In this document: in pieces, positions 35,985 to 47,289 of the stretch | Position numbering within the stretch: position 1 is the stretch's first letter | Layout of the letters: every line of letters starts with the position of its first letter | NCBI GenBank assembly: GCA_031216445.1 | Contig: CM062201.1 | Location: 3,190,001-3,254,000 of the forward strand | Length of the DNA: 64,000 nucleotides | Direction of reading: 5' to 3' | DNA from: Lateolabrax maculatus | Taxonomy: Eukaryota > Chordata > Actinopteri > Acropomatiformes > Lateolabracidae | Position numbers and translations under genes: made by a program | The notes under the pieces: generated by a model | Database searches by the model: none | What the model was told of the DNA's origin: nothing | The model's input: the letters and a program-made list of their open reading frames with translations, nothing else

Positions 35985-36140
35985 TCATGCTTTCTAGATG
36001 ATGAACCCTTTCTGTTTCAGACACTCCATGAGATTTCCTCTAGCAGCACCCTTAAGTCAATTTGCATAGGATCAATCATACTGTAAATCTGCAAAGCATG
36101 TTCATGCTCCCAGGGGAATGAACCCTATATGTTTTACAAC
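35985..36140 (-). repeat. Possible R1 fragment, heavily diverged, reversed
   Basis: The plus strand carries 'tctagatgatgaaccctttc', 'tttcctctagcagcaccctt', 'aagtcaattt' and 'catgctcccaggggaatgaa', in the order expected for a reversed R1 module. Divergence is high. Confidence 0.4.
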
Positions 36141-36240
36141 CCCTCGTCCTTTACTGTAGTCCCAACCTTAGAAAAAAAGAGATTTCTACATTCATATTCT
36201 GTCCAATATGTGTGTTTTGTAGGGTGTAAGTTAGGTTATG

Positions 36241-36257
36241 TTTTTTTTTTTTTTTTT
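36241..36257 (+). repeat. Poly-T run of 17
   Basis: Uninterrupted T run with no associated element recognised. Confidence 0.95.
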
Positions 36258-36259
36258 GC

Positions 36260-37130
36260 CTAGCATCACAGGTCTGCCTCAATCTGCACAACATATGACT
36301 TATTTTATCTAATACGGGTAAGAAAAATGTCCACAATAAGACCTTTATCAGTAAAAACAATGGAGCAGCTTCTGGCCAGATGTAAAAACTATACCATGTG
36401 TCATGTGGCTCCGAGCTCGGTTCATATTTAGAGCTTCACACAGGGGACTAGACGACCAAACTGCAGCGTGGTCTGACATCCACCACTACAGGAGCCATCA
36501 GCTGAGCTTGTATCTGTTGTCCTGTGTTGACACTTTAAATCTGCTGCAGACAAAGGACGCGTGTCTACTTATGCCTTATACTTATTTGTCCTGGGCTTTG
36601 AAGTGATTAAACAAATCTCTGCAGGCTCAAAGGTAATTTCCTTCACTCTCCGCTCACAGCAGGAGTACTACAGAGCAAAGAGTTAAATGAATGAAGTTTC
36701 GTTTTAATTTGCATTGCCAACTGTATCCTGTGAGCCTCCTGCCTCTCTCACAGGGACTTCAAACCAACTTTTGAAAAGAACAGATATATCACATTTGTCA
36801 ACCTTTGCTATGCTCCAGCACAGTCCAACTGCACTAGAACACTGACAAAATAGACCCTGTGTCCTTATTACTACATAAGAATATGATATATTGTCTTAAT
36901 GACTCCTCTGTCACACCTAAAGGCACAGTGAGGGGGCGACCAATGCTGACAATCCTTTTTATACACAAGCCAGGCCACATTTACATTCCTCGCTGTAATC
37001 CCCCTGTTCCAGCAGCCACACAGGGGCTCCATTAATTGGCCCTCTGCTGCTCCGTGCATAAGCTGATAGCACCATCAAAAGCTCTGAGTCGGGCCACATT
37101 ACTCAGCAGAAAAAGAGAAAGAGCAAAGAG
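36260..37130. other. Non-coding stretch with no gene recognised
   Basis: Mostly unique sequence. The block at about 36,910-37,080 is complex and includes CATTAATTGGCC and a CACAGGGG word; it is a weak candidate conserved element. Confidence 0.4.
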
Positions 37131-37136
37131 AGCTTT

Positions 37137-37300
37137 AAAGGTGCTATACACGATATACTAGCACGGCTAGCTCCCGTCAAATTCGTCTCGGCCACCTCCG
37201 GCATGGGATTTCAGACGCTCATTTGTTTTGGTCCGAGATGCTGGAGCTAGAGAGCAACATCTAGAGTTTAGTGGTTCTGAATGTCTTATATAGCACCTTT
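37137..37300. mobile_element. Small MITE-like element (164 bp)
   Basis: Perfect 12-bp terminal inverted repeats, AAAGGTGCTATA (37,137-37,148) and TATAGCACCTTT (37,289-37,300), bound a CpG-containing body with 'ctcggccacctccggcatgg', 'tttggtccgagatgctgg' and 'atctagagttta'. It agrees with a short non-autonomous element I recall as common in fish. No coding capacity. A target-site duplication is not clear. The superfamily is unassigned. Confidence 0.65.
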
Positions 37301-37316
37301 TGTAAAACAATTTTAT

Positions 37317-37358
37317 CTTTTGGCCCACATACAGGTATTACTGTATGTGGGCCAAAAG
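37317..37358. repeat. Perfect 18-bp inverted repeat with 6-base loop
   Basis: CTTTTGGCCCACATACAG (37,317-37,334), loop GTATTA, then its exact reverse complement (37,341-37,358). It starts 16 bases after the MITE at 37,137-37,300. The stem has no mismatch, unusual for old neutral sequence. It may be a tiny fold-back element, a local inverted duplication, or a small-RNA-like hairpin; the short stem argues against a canonical microRNA precursor. Confidence 0.9.
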
Positions 37359-37359
37359 A

Positions 37360-40300
37360 AGATAAGTTACTGACCCATCACCTTCCAAAACTCCGGTCAG
37401 TTTCACACTTCAAGTTTAAAAAGCTAAAAAATTATTAGTTAATTAAGTTTATTTTATATAACAACATAAATCTGCCTCAGAGGGATATACTATCAGACAA
37501 ACATGCAATATATGTTGTATACACAGAACAGTCTGAAGTTACAATAGTGAAATTTAAGTATGTAGGAACAGATAAATTTACAATATTAGGTCAATTAAAA
37601 CGTAGGTCCTATTTTTGCAGCTTCGGCCATAATTTTTGTCTGTTAAAACATTTTTCAGGGTTGCACAATGGGATAAAAGTTATAGTCCCATTTGCTACAT
37701 AATCACATTGTTGCATTCCCAGATCTCAGAAATTAACTCTTATAACATAACTTGGTGAGTGCAATCTTGTTATTGCCGAGAAAATCACGACATAAATGTT
37801 GTAATAAACTGGGAATATATTTTCCATTTCCAGTTCTGTCAGCAAATGCAGAGAGCAGAAAGTTTTAAGAATTCAGAAGCATCCATATTGTCTCCTTCAT
37901 TCCACTCAGATAAGCACTTTGATATGAACCTTGAAAACATAGTTAGACCTCCATGACTGTGATGAAGGAAGAATGTGCTTTCACAGCTCTCGCTTGATCT
38001 TGAGGTTGGAGCTGCACAATAAGGACTTTCTAAAGGCGAGTCCTCAGGTGTACTCAAAGGCTCGACTTCTTTGTCCTTGCCGTCAGCCATTGTTCAGTAT
38101 GTGGTTTTGGACGTTTAGTCTTTCAGCCCTCCCTCGGAGGCATTACCTTCAAATACCTTAAGCCTTTCATTCTGTTTCAAAGATTTAGCTTGCCCTTGGA
38201 ACATGGACAAGGTGGACAATAACCAATATAGTGCAAACAGATACAGCGCCTCTATTATCACAGCACTGAACCAACCTTAGATTAGATTAGAGTAGATTAG
38301 ATAAAATAGAAAGATTGATAGATAGATTTTAAAATTCAGCTAGTATGGCCGCTAACCAATACTGTAAGTGCCATCCTATGTTGATATGAAGAGTTTAAAT
38401 CAGATTGTCAGTGTGTCACTTTCAATTGGAACCTAAAATAGGGCCTCCTGCTCCTGCCAATTGTTAATAACAGCACAGTACCTGTGTCAGCATCAACAGC
38501 CTGCTGAAATGGGATTGATTACTGTCGACACCGAGAAGCCTCGCCTCATTTCGATTTTGGCTGCTGTTGTGGTTTTCTCTGCAAACTGTGACATTGAGAA
38601 ATGCATCATTCTTGCTTTGTACAATATAGATTCAAGCCGTGCATTCCAACCCTCCCATGAAATGAAAGAAATGACTTGAAAGGTGGTGTCATTCAATAGA
38701 TCCTGGCCATGGGATCATGCAGTGATGAAGTGGACTGACAGGAGATTCTTGATTCAACGGTTGGGCCCATCAATCCTCAGCTGCAGGAGGACGTGTCAGC
38801 CACATTGAATGATCTCATGAATTTTGAATTTCCCTTCCTCTTAAAGACGGTGTTCATCAGTCACAACCCATATCTCACAAACCTCTGATATGACTGGTTA
38901 GCTGAAGGCAGCGCTTCATTGAGAGCTTGAAACAAGGTGACTTATTTGTGACTGATGGGAAGTATCTTTCGAGTATTTTCTTATGTGAACTTAGGGAGTT
39001 TTGCATGTTCTGGTCGCTTTTAATACAATTCATATATATTCATATGAATCAGCGTTGGTTGGGTCTGAAGACTACAAGTTTGAAAATGATAAGAATTGTA
39101 ATCTATTATTTTTTTTAAGTAAGCTGACTAGACATCAGCCTCAGTAATCTGCATCTACAACACACATCTAGCAAAGCCATCTCCACTGCAAACCTACTGT
39201 TTGTAATGATGGCCTCTCTCTATCACTGTGAACGTAATAACGTGAACACAGTGATGGCATGGCAGTAGAGTCTCCTATTCCTATTCAATAAGTAATGAGA
39301 GAAGGCGAGATAGAAGTTTCCTGGATGTAGCTGCAGTTATGTGCCTAGCCCTCTTTAGCTTCACAATTTACAAATTAAAGCATGTGTTAGAGTGGGAATA
39401 AAACACAACGAAAGCAGCACCAGAACAAATCTGAGAAGTGGGTGGTGAATCGACTTCAGTGAATGGTGCCTTCTGCGTGTTTGGGAGTTTGTATTTTCCT
39501 TCAGAACCTTCTGTTATTGTAATTCAGTGTTCCTGGTTACCAAAATAGCAAATTAAATTATTTGAAAGTAGAGATAATCCTTCAGGTATTTCTTTTGTAA
39601 AGGATGTGATTTGGGGTGTAAAATATGAAAAAAAAACAATGATGATATAATTCTTTAAACACATGACAGAAACATACACATGAAACTGAAGTGCAGCTTT
39701 GATTTTGATACAGATGAAGTCAGAGGGAGAGAGTAGCCTTTAGCTGATGGGTTGTGTCTGGCTGTGTTTCAGGACTGCACTTCAAACACAGAACCACAGC
39801 AGCAGATGTCACTGATTCTCTTCATTATTGATGCTCGGGCTACTTCTGGAGTCTGAACTGAGAAATGTAAAACATCCTGAGGTACCCGGCAGAACGTTTA
39901 CTCCCCTCCACTGACCGAAGCGGCAGCAAAAAGTATTTGTTCAACTTTTTAAGGAGTAACGTTAACACATCATGGTACAGACACTTCCACTTTCAGCAGC
40001 CAATTATTGTAAATTAATGAAATTGGGGCAATGCACAATAATCCCTGGCTCTGTAGTTGGTGTAATTGGCAGCAGCATGTGGGACTGTTTTTTCACTACT
40101 CTGACCAAAAAGATGATTTTGAAACTCTGAATCTGAGGCTAAGAATATTAAAATTCAACAAACTGAGCCTTCGCACCCAGTGAAAAAGGACCACAGAACT
40201 CTTAATTTCTCATTATCATATTTGGATATATCTATATCCATATATATCTGTACATATATCAATATATAAACAGTATATACATATATACTGAATATATTCA

Positions 40301-40560
40301 TAAATTTCTACATTCTGACATTGGTTCAGGCCCTGCTCAGTCATTCTGAATACGTTTTGTGCTTTTTACTTTCAGCCTTGAAGCTGGAATTGCAGCAAGA
40401 GACCTTACAGAGATGGAAGTGTTAATCAAGTCATGTCCAGCTTCACATTATGCTACACATATTCTGACTCTGACCTACTTCTTCACACTGCCATAACCAA
40501 AACAGTATATCAAGAGCTCTTATTAGTTTCTTGAATGACAAGATTTCCACAGTTCATATT
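37360..40560. other. Non-coding stretch with no gene recognised
   Basis: Contains short ATTAG/GATAGAT repeats at about 38,277-38,327. An AT-rich segment at 40,200-40,310 has a near-palindrome CAGTATATA-CA-TATATACTG (40,271-40,290). No exon or transposon motif was found. Confidence 0.45.
39980..40090. promoter_or_regulatory. Homeobox-core-rich block, possible conserved element
   Basis: A complex 110-bp block with CCAATTATTG, AAATTAATGAAATTG, ACAATAATCC and GTAATTGGCAG words. It is suggestive of a homeodomain-bound enhancer, but only by motif density. Confidence 0.2.
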
Positions 40561-40566
40561 AATTTC

Positions 40567-40740
40567 ATATCCATAATATATAACATGTAATGTTGCTCTG
40601 TGTCTGCTGGACTTAAAAAACAGTCTGCTAACATGTCTCCCATAACAACTGTATACAGTGATAATATGTTGTGTTTTGAACTTGTTCTGCTGCCCCCAAC
40701 AGGCATCAAATGAAAATCTGTCAGGTGAAATAATCCAAAC
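40567..40740 (+). repeat. Dispersed repeat R2, 3' part
   Basis: Matches 33,188-33,345 through 'taatgttgctctgtgt', 'tgctgga', 'atatgttgtgtttt' and 'cttgttctgctgcccccaa'. The 5' half is missing. Confidence 0.6.
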
Positions 40741-40744
40741 TCTT

Positions 40745-41955
40745 GCTACTTTGTCTTCATGTAGGACCCAATCACTTATAGTTAGAAGCTCCCTAAATAT
40801 ATTTTCTTCACTGTTTTGTTTGTAAGTTGTGCACACACTATCACACACACACACACATACACACGCACAACGACACACATGCATGTGCACACGTGTGGGG
40901 AAACATTACACTTTCCTGCTGCTAGTTTCAGGCTATTCTACTGATGCCAGCCAATAACGACAAAAAAAACAGGCACCAACAAAAAACGAGGAAGAAGGAA
41001 AACAAGGAGAAGACGGCCAGCAAGCAAATATGCTCATAAACAGTTACAAAACACTCTAAAAAATGTTTTATGTCTTCAGGAGGTACCAATAGGTTTGGAA
41101 CTGAGAGCCACAGACGGGGTCGGGAAGTCAGGAAGGCGAGACACGTGCTAACTTTTCATGGGATTTGTTGACAGTAAGAAAAAAAACTGAAAAACACCAG
41201 CCTTACCCTTTAAACACATAAGGTAGCATGTAAACAAATGCTCTATCTATCGTCTCCATAGACATAGTGTAACAGGCCGAGCACCTTAAGATATCTTGGT
41301 ATATAGACATACTGTATTTTTAAGAAAGAAAAAAACATCTATGCGGCTCCTTTCTTGAATGACTGACATGCATATCTGAAGTGAAACCCCCAGTGACTCC
41401 ACCTGTCAGTCAGACCCTACTCTGCTCCCAGCAAGCACTAATCCCTTCTCTTCATACACTCACTGTTGCATTCTGACTGTTTATCATGTTCTATTATTGA
41501 GGCTGGTGCTCCTTCTGTGGCCTTTAAAAGATGGAGAAGAATCCATTAAAAGCAGAGGAGCCGTCGTTAAACAGGGGTGAATTAAGACCGGGCACAGGGC
41601 TGAGAGAGGCGGGAACAGAGAGAAGCACCTCAGTGTTCATCACCCCCTTTAGTCTCAGTTGAACTTTCTGAGCGTGTGTGTCTGTAAGTGTGCCCGCCTC
41701 GTTGCATCAGCCTGTTGTTGCTGCTGCTGCAGCTCTGTTTCAGCTCTGAGGCTGTCTGAACTGGCAGCGAAAGAGTGCAACACAAACGCAATCACGACGC
41801 CGGATTCAGACATCAAGATCGAGTTTAAGGAAAGTGAAGGATCTTATCAGAGGTTGAGCTAAATCACTGTAACATTCAGGATGCTGTCATGCATTTTAGT
41901 GGGCACCTTTGTTCCATATTTCAACATTGTTAAACAAGGTGACAGGGTGGTTCAT
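40745..41955. other. Non-coding stretch with CA-rich run
   Basis: An interrupted CA-rich run lies at about 40,842-40,880. The remainder has no recognised gene. A TGCTGCTGC word at about 41,716 is not expanded. Confidence 0.45.
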
Positions 41956-41960
41956 GTGAC

Positions 41961-42330
41961 TGATGAAGAAGAATATACATTGGGCCCCCTTCAGACTGAT
42001 AGAGAATACACATTGAGGCCCCCTGCAGACTTACTAAATTGATTAAGTCTGGACCCCCTTCCCCTATGCTAATTAACCCTTTGATTTTGTCAACTAGGTG
42101 TCCCCTGCAAGTCTGATAGCAAATGTACCCTTCCTACCTTTTGCTTCCTGTTGTTCTTACATCACTGCTTTGTTCTTACTGTATAAAACTGTATCTCTGT
42201 CTTAACTCTTGGTCCATTCACCGACTCAGATCCGCTCTGGGTCCATTAGTGCACCAGTGTGCCGGCATGCTTGAATAAACTCACAACACTACAGCAAACC
42301 TCTGAACTGGACTTGGATTTTTCCACAACA
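41961..42330 (+). mobile_element. Solo LTR of a retrovirus-type element
   Basis: A 370-bp unit begins TGATGAAG and ends CCACAACA, so it has the TG...CA boundaries of an LTR. It holds a TATA box TATAAAA (42,182-42,188) and, 86 bp further on, a polyadenylation signal AATAAA (42,274-42,279) in the order U3-R-U5. It is flanked by GTGAC (41,956-41,960) and CTGAC (42,331-42,335), a five-base target-site duplication with one mismatch. The U3 part carries two tandem imperfect copies of a 33-bp unit (41,971-42,003 and 42,004-42,036) containing 'gggccccct.cagact', as enhancer repeats often do. No internal coding region or second LTR is adjacent, so this is a solo LTR left by recombination. Confidence 0.7.
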
Positions 42331-42639
42331 CTGACAGCTCACAGGAGAATACACTCGGACAGTAACTGAGCACAGTTTTGTATAAGCTTGCTGGTTGTTG
42401 TTTTGATGCTGGTGCAGTTTGAAAGAGAAACCTAAATCTGTACACATACAGTAAGATATTGAATGTTTCTGTCATTGAGGCTAAAATGTACATTAGTTTA
42501 TAGATAACCTGCTAATGTACTGCAGACAGGATGAGCAACCTCCAGGACAACTGAACAAACGCTGTGCACTGATGAAGATTGTGAAATGTGGTTGAAAAAT
42601 CTGGAAAAAGCCGGTGTAACATAGTTTTAATCTGTTATG

Positions 42640-42820
42640 ATGGACTTTGCTTGTCTATAATACAAATTTATAAACCGTTTTAAATCCACCTTCACATTCA
42701 TTAACCCCATTTAACACTTAAATAGCAAGACAATTAATAATAAATGGTTTATAATAGTCTATAAAGTAGTTTTTTGCAGATCTTAGTTAATTTATGTAGT
42801 TGGTGTATAAACACCTAATG
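42640..42820 (+). repeat. Old dispersed repeat, left part of an interrupted copy
   Basis: Repetitive 'ttaataataaatggtttata', 'atagtctataaagtag' and 'agttaatttatgtag' words, typical of an AT-rich fish dispersed repeat. It is interrupted by the L2 tail and resumes at 43,380 with 'acattaatgaacacttaaat'. Confidence 0.5.
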
Positions 42821-43373
42821 CCGAGGGATTTTCTATGATGCACTGAGCTTCTCTCCTCCTCTCCCTCTCTATCTGTACGCATTCCTATCCCACTAATACA
42901 GGTTACTAACTCCACTTCTTCCTGGTAGTTCTTGTGCTTTCTGTGCTTTTTTGCCTTCTCACTTTCTGCAGGTATTTCTGCCTCTGGAGCTGTAGATTCT
43001 GGATCTGTGACTGCCGGTCGTCTACTGCCCCCATGTTCCTGCTCCACACTCACTGCTGCAGTTGTTATTATTATTAGTCTGATTTGTTGTCTCTCCTCCT
43101 GTTCTGTCTCCCCTCTCCCCCTCTCTCCTCCCCTTTCAACCCAACTGGGTCGATGCAGATGGCCGTCCACCCAGAGCCTGGTTCTGCTCGAGGTTTCTAC
43201 CTGTTAAAAGGGAGTTTTTCCTCGCCACTGTCGCCAAGTGCTGCTCATGGTGGGAACTGTTGGGTCTCTGTAAATAATATTTTAAAGAGTATGGTCTAGA
43301 CCTACTCTATGTGAAAAGTGTCTTGAGATAACTGTTGTTATGATTTGGCGCTACACAAATAAAATTGACTCGA
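42821..43373 (+). mobile_element. 5'-truncated L2-type LINE, 3' tail only
   Basis: The whole 553-bp unit is near-identical by eye to 50,961-51,500 of the longer copy, from 'cactgagcttctctcc' through 'ggtttctacctgttaaaagg', 'ctcgccactgtcgccaagtg' and 'gtctagacctactctatgtg' to 'aaataaaattgact'. It contains only 3' untranslated sequence; the reverse-transcriptase frame is absent. It is flanked by CTAATG on both sides (42,815-42,820 and 43,374-43,379), a six-base target-site duplication. L2-type elements often insert as such short 5'-truncated copies. The frames of 71-127 codons crossing it on both strands also occur in the second copy but have no domain and are not genes. Confidence 0.8.
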
Positions 43374-43379
43374 CTAATG

Positions 43380-43740
43380 ACAGCTAAATATTACAGAATA
43401 CAGTATAAATACATTAATGAACACTTAAATGGTCTTTATATCTGCTAATATTGTTGCGTGCTTTGAACTTTTTTAATGTATTTTCTCATGCTTGAGATGC
43501 TGCTTACAAGTGCTATATATGGGTCAATAAATGTTTTTTACACAATGCAAATCAGTAAAATAGTAAATAAATGTCACATTATTATAAATGATCACAACTA
43601 TGACGTATTAACAAGCTTTGAATAACTGTCCATAAACCAGATATGAGTCATTCACAGGTGGCACTATACTTAATGAACAGAATGTTCTATAATACAGTAT
43701 AATTATACAGCATATATCTAATAAATACTTTTAAAAAGGA
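43380..43740 (+). repeat. Old dispersed repeat, right part of the interrupted copy
   Basis: 'acttaaatggtctttata', 'gagatgctgcttacaagtg' and further ATAAT-rich words continue the repeat broken at 42,820. Confidence 0.45.
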
Positions 43741-43744
43741 ATTG

Positions 43745-46560
43745 ACTCTGCAAAAGTACAGTGTGTTATCATGTGTAGTAATGTTTAAAGTATGTGCTGT
43801 CTTTCTTTTACATGCAGAATCATTGTGTTTACAATCACACTGTAAACCTCAACCTGCTTTTCACAATGTCAACTATGACCATGTTAGTAAAGGAAAAAAA
43901 AAACAACATATAGAGCAGACACTTGAGACTTGCTTCAGCCTTCCAGGGTCTGCTACCAAGCAACAACCTCTTATTAAAAAATGTTCAACCTTGTTGCTTG
44001 GAGGAGGGGGCAGCAGAAGCCACATTAACTCATAAATAATGTAAGATGATAAGAATGTAAAATGAGGAGCAGAATCCTGAGCCGAAGCTGCTTTCTGCAA
44101 GTCTTCTGTGGGATACTATTACTGTTATTAATCCAGCTTTCAAGGCTAGATATTGACTCCATTCAGCCTCACTTGGTGCAGGTACATAATGTATGAGATC
44201 GTTGTCCACGTGAACGGCGAACGTTTCATTCATGAAGCTGAGACCTTGGAGGCTGACTGCAGAGCTCGCTTCACAACCAATTCTACTGCTGATACACTGT
44301 GGGAATCTGCCTGAAAATTGCGCACCATTGATATATACCCTGTGAACACACCGATGAGCTTCTGTATCCTGGATAACCACAGTGCAGGCAGATGCAGATG
44401 CTGGGACGCTGGAAGTCAGTTGAGAGTTGGGGGTACTGAGAGGAAGTCAGTCTATATAATGAATATATATAATGTCATACTAAATGCTGGAGCCGCATTC
44501 ATTCTTTTTGAATTCATTTAAATGGCCTGGATCATTTATATTTAATAGTCATTAACAACATTTTACACTGATTCTGGGTCTGTTTGTCTGGTGACCAGAG
44601 TCTTTGGTTGCTTTCATTCAGTGGAACAATTGAAATGACTCTAAACTCCCTTAGAAAATGAAAATCCTAAAAATTTGGCTTCAGACAAATGTTTTGTCTT
44701 CACCCTCCTTGGAAATATGGCATGCCAAATGTAATGTAATGTCTGCTGTCTGCAGGTAAGCAGTGTGGGAGAGCCCTCCAGAAACAAGTGTTGTGATGAA
44801 GAAGTGCAGGTTAGAAAAGGTGTCAGTGGGTGTCAGTGAGTGAATTCCTTTACTACAGTAGCAGTTATTTGTCTTTTTAAAACCAGGACAAAACATACCC
44901 CAGTAGTGGCCTAACGTTAAAACTCCTATCATGTGTACCTTAATAAACTGTGCATTTCAGATCATAGACCTTTGTGTAAGATACATGAAATTAATGTCAC
45001 GTCTAGCCACCTACATCTATTCTGAAAGGAAATTAGGTTTCCAATGCGTAATGCCATTTATTTGTGTTACCTAGATTATGAGTTGTTCAATTCATCACTG
45101 ATTCTCAATAATGATGTTGTTAAGCTTGATTATATAGCCTACTGTATGCTATGTGTTTGCATAGATATGAGACTGTATAGACTTGACTTGGGATTTTTGT
45201 TCTTGCAAGTGGTGGATAACCTATGTATGAAAACAACTTTTACTAATGGATATTTTAGTTGAATATATTGAGTTATGAAGCATAAAAAATTGACATTTAC
45301 TCTGGTTAGTATCTCTATACCTACCATAACCTGCATTTACGTTGTAATGTGTAAAATCAGTGGAGTACCCCTTTAACGTAAGCATCAATTAAAAATGTCA
45401 TATCCAGGTTCCATAATCGTTTCAGGAATGCAGTCATATCAGACTACATCTGCCATTTTAAAAAGACCTTTGTTTGATCTCCTTTGGTCAGATTAGTAAG
45501 TGAGCAAAATAACAGTCAAATCAAATCAGTGCTCACTTTGAAAGAGGTCCTGAAGCTGCACTCTGGGAATAGATGGGTTCAATTCAGGTCAATTTAGAGA
45601 GGGTTTAATAACAGGGTCCTGTTCAAATCACTACTGCGCAATGTCATCAGGAGCTGATTAATACTGTAGGGCATGACAGGGCTGCTCATGAGTTTGTTAC
45701 ACACAAATGATAAAGTTCAAATTGATTTAACAGCATCTCTCAACACAGCAACTCTCACACTAATGACTCCTGCTACTATACTCTATAGTAGCTTAAACAT
45801 GATTATCCTGCCATTTGATGCATTATTTAACTAGGCTGAGCAGAGCCAGCCCAAGCATTCTGGGGATCCTTTACAGAACCAGACATTAACATCAAGTCAT
45901 CAAAGTTCACAACTGGAACCTGGACAAATCTAAATATTGTTATCTGCGAGAGTCAGTCCACAAACTGTTTTCTATTCCATGTTTCCATCCCTATGTTTTT
46001 ATGCAAATCTTCCATTTGTGTACAAAAGTGTGGAAATGCCACAAATTAAAAGACACGTTAAAAAAAAAAAGGTTCCTACACTTTTCTGAGGTGGAAAGTT
46101 GGCATACTGAAAGAAGATGTGATAAAGGCTGATGGAAATACCTCACTCCACCAGAGAGACCAGCATATACATTTTGTTTTAAAGCAGGGGTGTTCTGTTA
46201 AAACTGGAGAAAACAAAGATGCTATATTAGGTGGGAAGCTGCGATAAAATGAGGCTCTTGCAGTGGCTGCTGTTTCAGGGCGCCAGAGCTCAAACACTGA
46301 CACTTATTTTTCAATGCCAGCTTAATGGACTGCAGTCTGTCTCTCAAGCTGCTGAGCTTTGAAGAGCCTGAACAAGACGAATCACTGAGAGGAATCAGAG
46401 AAATTAAGTTATTTCATTGGCAGGACGACTCGATCAACCTGACACGGCTGATGTTACAACATCGATTGTTGTTAAGTTATGTCTGAGGTTTGAATTAAAA
46501 ACTAATAATTATCTGCTTTATTATAGAACACAAACCACTCCTGTTTCACCAATAAGGGGT
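43745..46560. other. Non-coding stretch with no gene recognised
   Basis: Contains scattered 60-116 codon frames without domains, a poly-A word at 46,059-46,071 and no recognised transposon. The frame at 44,030-44,380 (minus) was examined and shows no family motif. Confidence 0.4.
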
Positions 46561-46773
46561 GTTATGCAGGAGTGGATTAACCAATTACATTTATTCTTGT
46601 TACTGTAACAAGGTCATTTTTTTGTGTACTTTTAGTTTTTAAAACAAATCACTAATTTTACTTTTACTTATAATTAGGTATTTTTTATCTGATGTATTGT
46701 ACTTCACTACATTTAAATTGGCAACCATGATATACCACCTGCCCTTTTAAAAATGTAATGCAGTAACATTTAC

Positions 46774-47275
46774 TTAGCCTGGCATCGCCAGACTAATTCG
46801 CAAATGCGTATTAGTCTGGAACCTCATAATTAATTTTCAGTTTCCAAGAGGCGTTATCAATGGGCGGATAAAACCAATCAGAGTAAAGAAACGCTGTCCT
46901 GTCTGCCGGTACGTCCTGCCAGATGTTCGGCTAACACATATTTTTTTATCAACATAAAGTTTAAGTGCAGTTGTTTGTTCTTCTTTTAGAGAAAATTTAC
47001 CGTCCAGTTCGTTTAATACTGCTGCTGTAGCCGGCCGGGGAAAGCTTCGCATCAGTGGCAGCCATCTTGGATATTAACAAAGAAGCTGAACAGCTTTCCT
47101 CTCTGTCAGTCATCGAATTAAACCCGCCTCATACTCGATTAACACTTGTGATTGGTTATCCCAACACTATGGCGCTTCCGATACCACGGTATCAGTTTGA
47201 ATGGGAGAGGGGCCAGATGTATCTGCCAGAGCAAATAAAACCTGAGCTTGCAGATTCGTCTAGTTCCCAGGCTAA
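46774..47275. mobile_element. 502-bp MITE with TTAGCCTGG termini
   Basis: Left end TTAGCCTGGCATCGCCAGAC and right end (reverse complement) TTAGCCTGGGAACTAGACGA match at the outer nine bases and again in AGAC-AAT further in, forming imperfect terminal inverted repeats of about 23-25 bp. Flanks CATTTAC (46,767-46,773) and CGTTTAC (47,276-47,282) differ by one base and look like a 7-8 bp target-site duplication, which would suit a hAT-type origin. The interior has 'aagaggcgttatcaatgggc', 'ggcagccatcttgg' and 'atggcgcttccgatacc'. It is non-coding and non-autonomous. Confidence 0.75.
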
Positions 47276-47289
47276 CGTTTACTCAGACT

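Noticed and set aside
40200..40310. AT-rich palindromic segment as an origin or element end
   Set aside because: The near-palindromes are short and consist of TATATA words. They are expected in such AT-rich DNA.
42787..43170. 127-codon antisense frame with Glu-rich content
   Set aside because: It lies wholly inside an L2 LINE 3' untranslated tail, and the same frame is found in the other tail copy. Not a host gene.
44030..44380. 116-codon minus-strand frame
   Set aside because: No recognisable motif, ends in AT-rich DNA, and lacks splice-site support.
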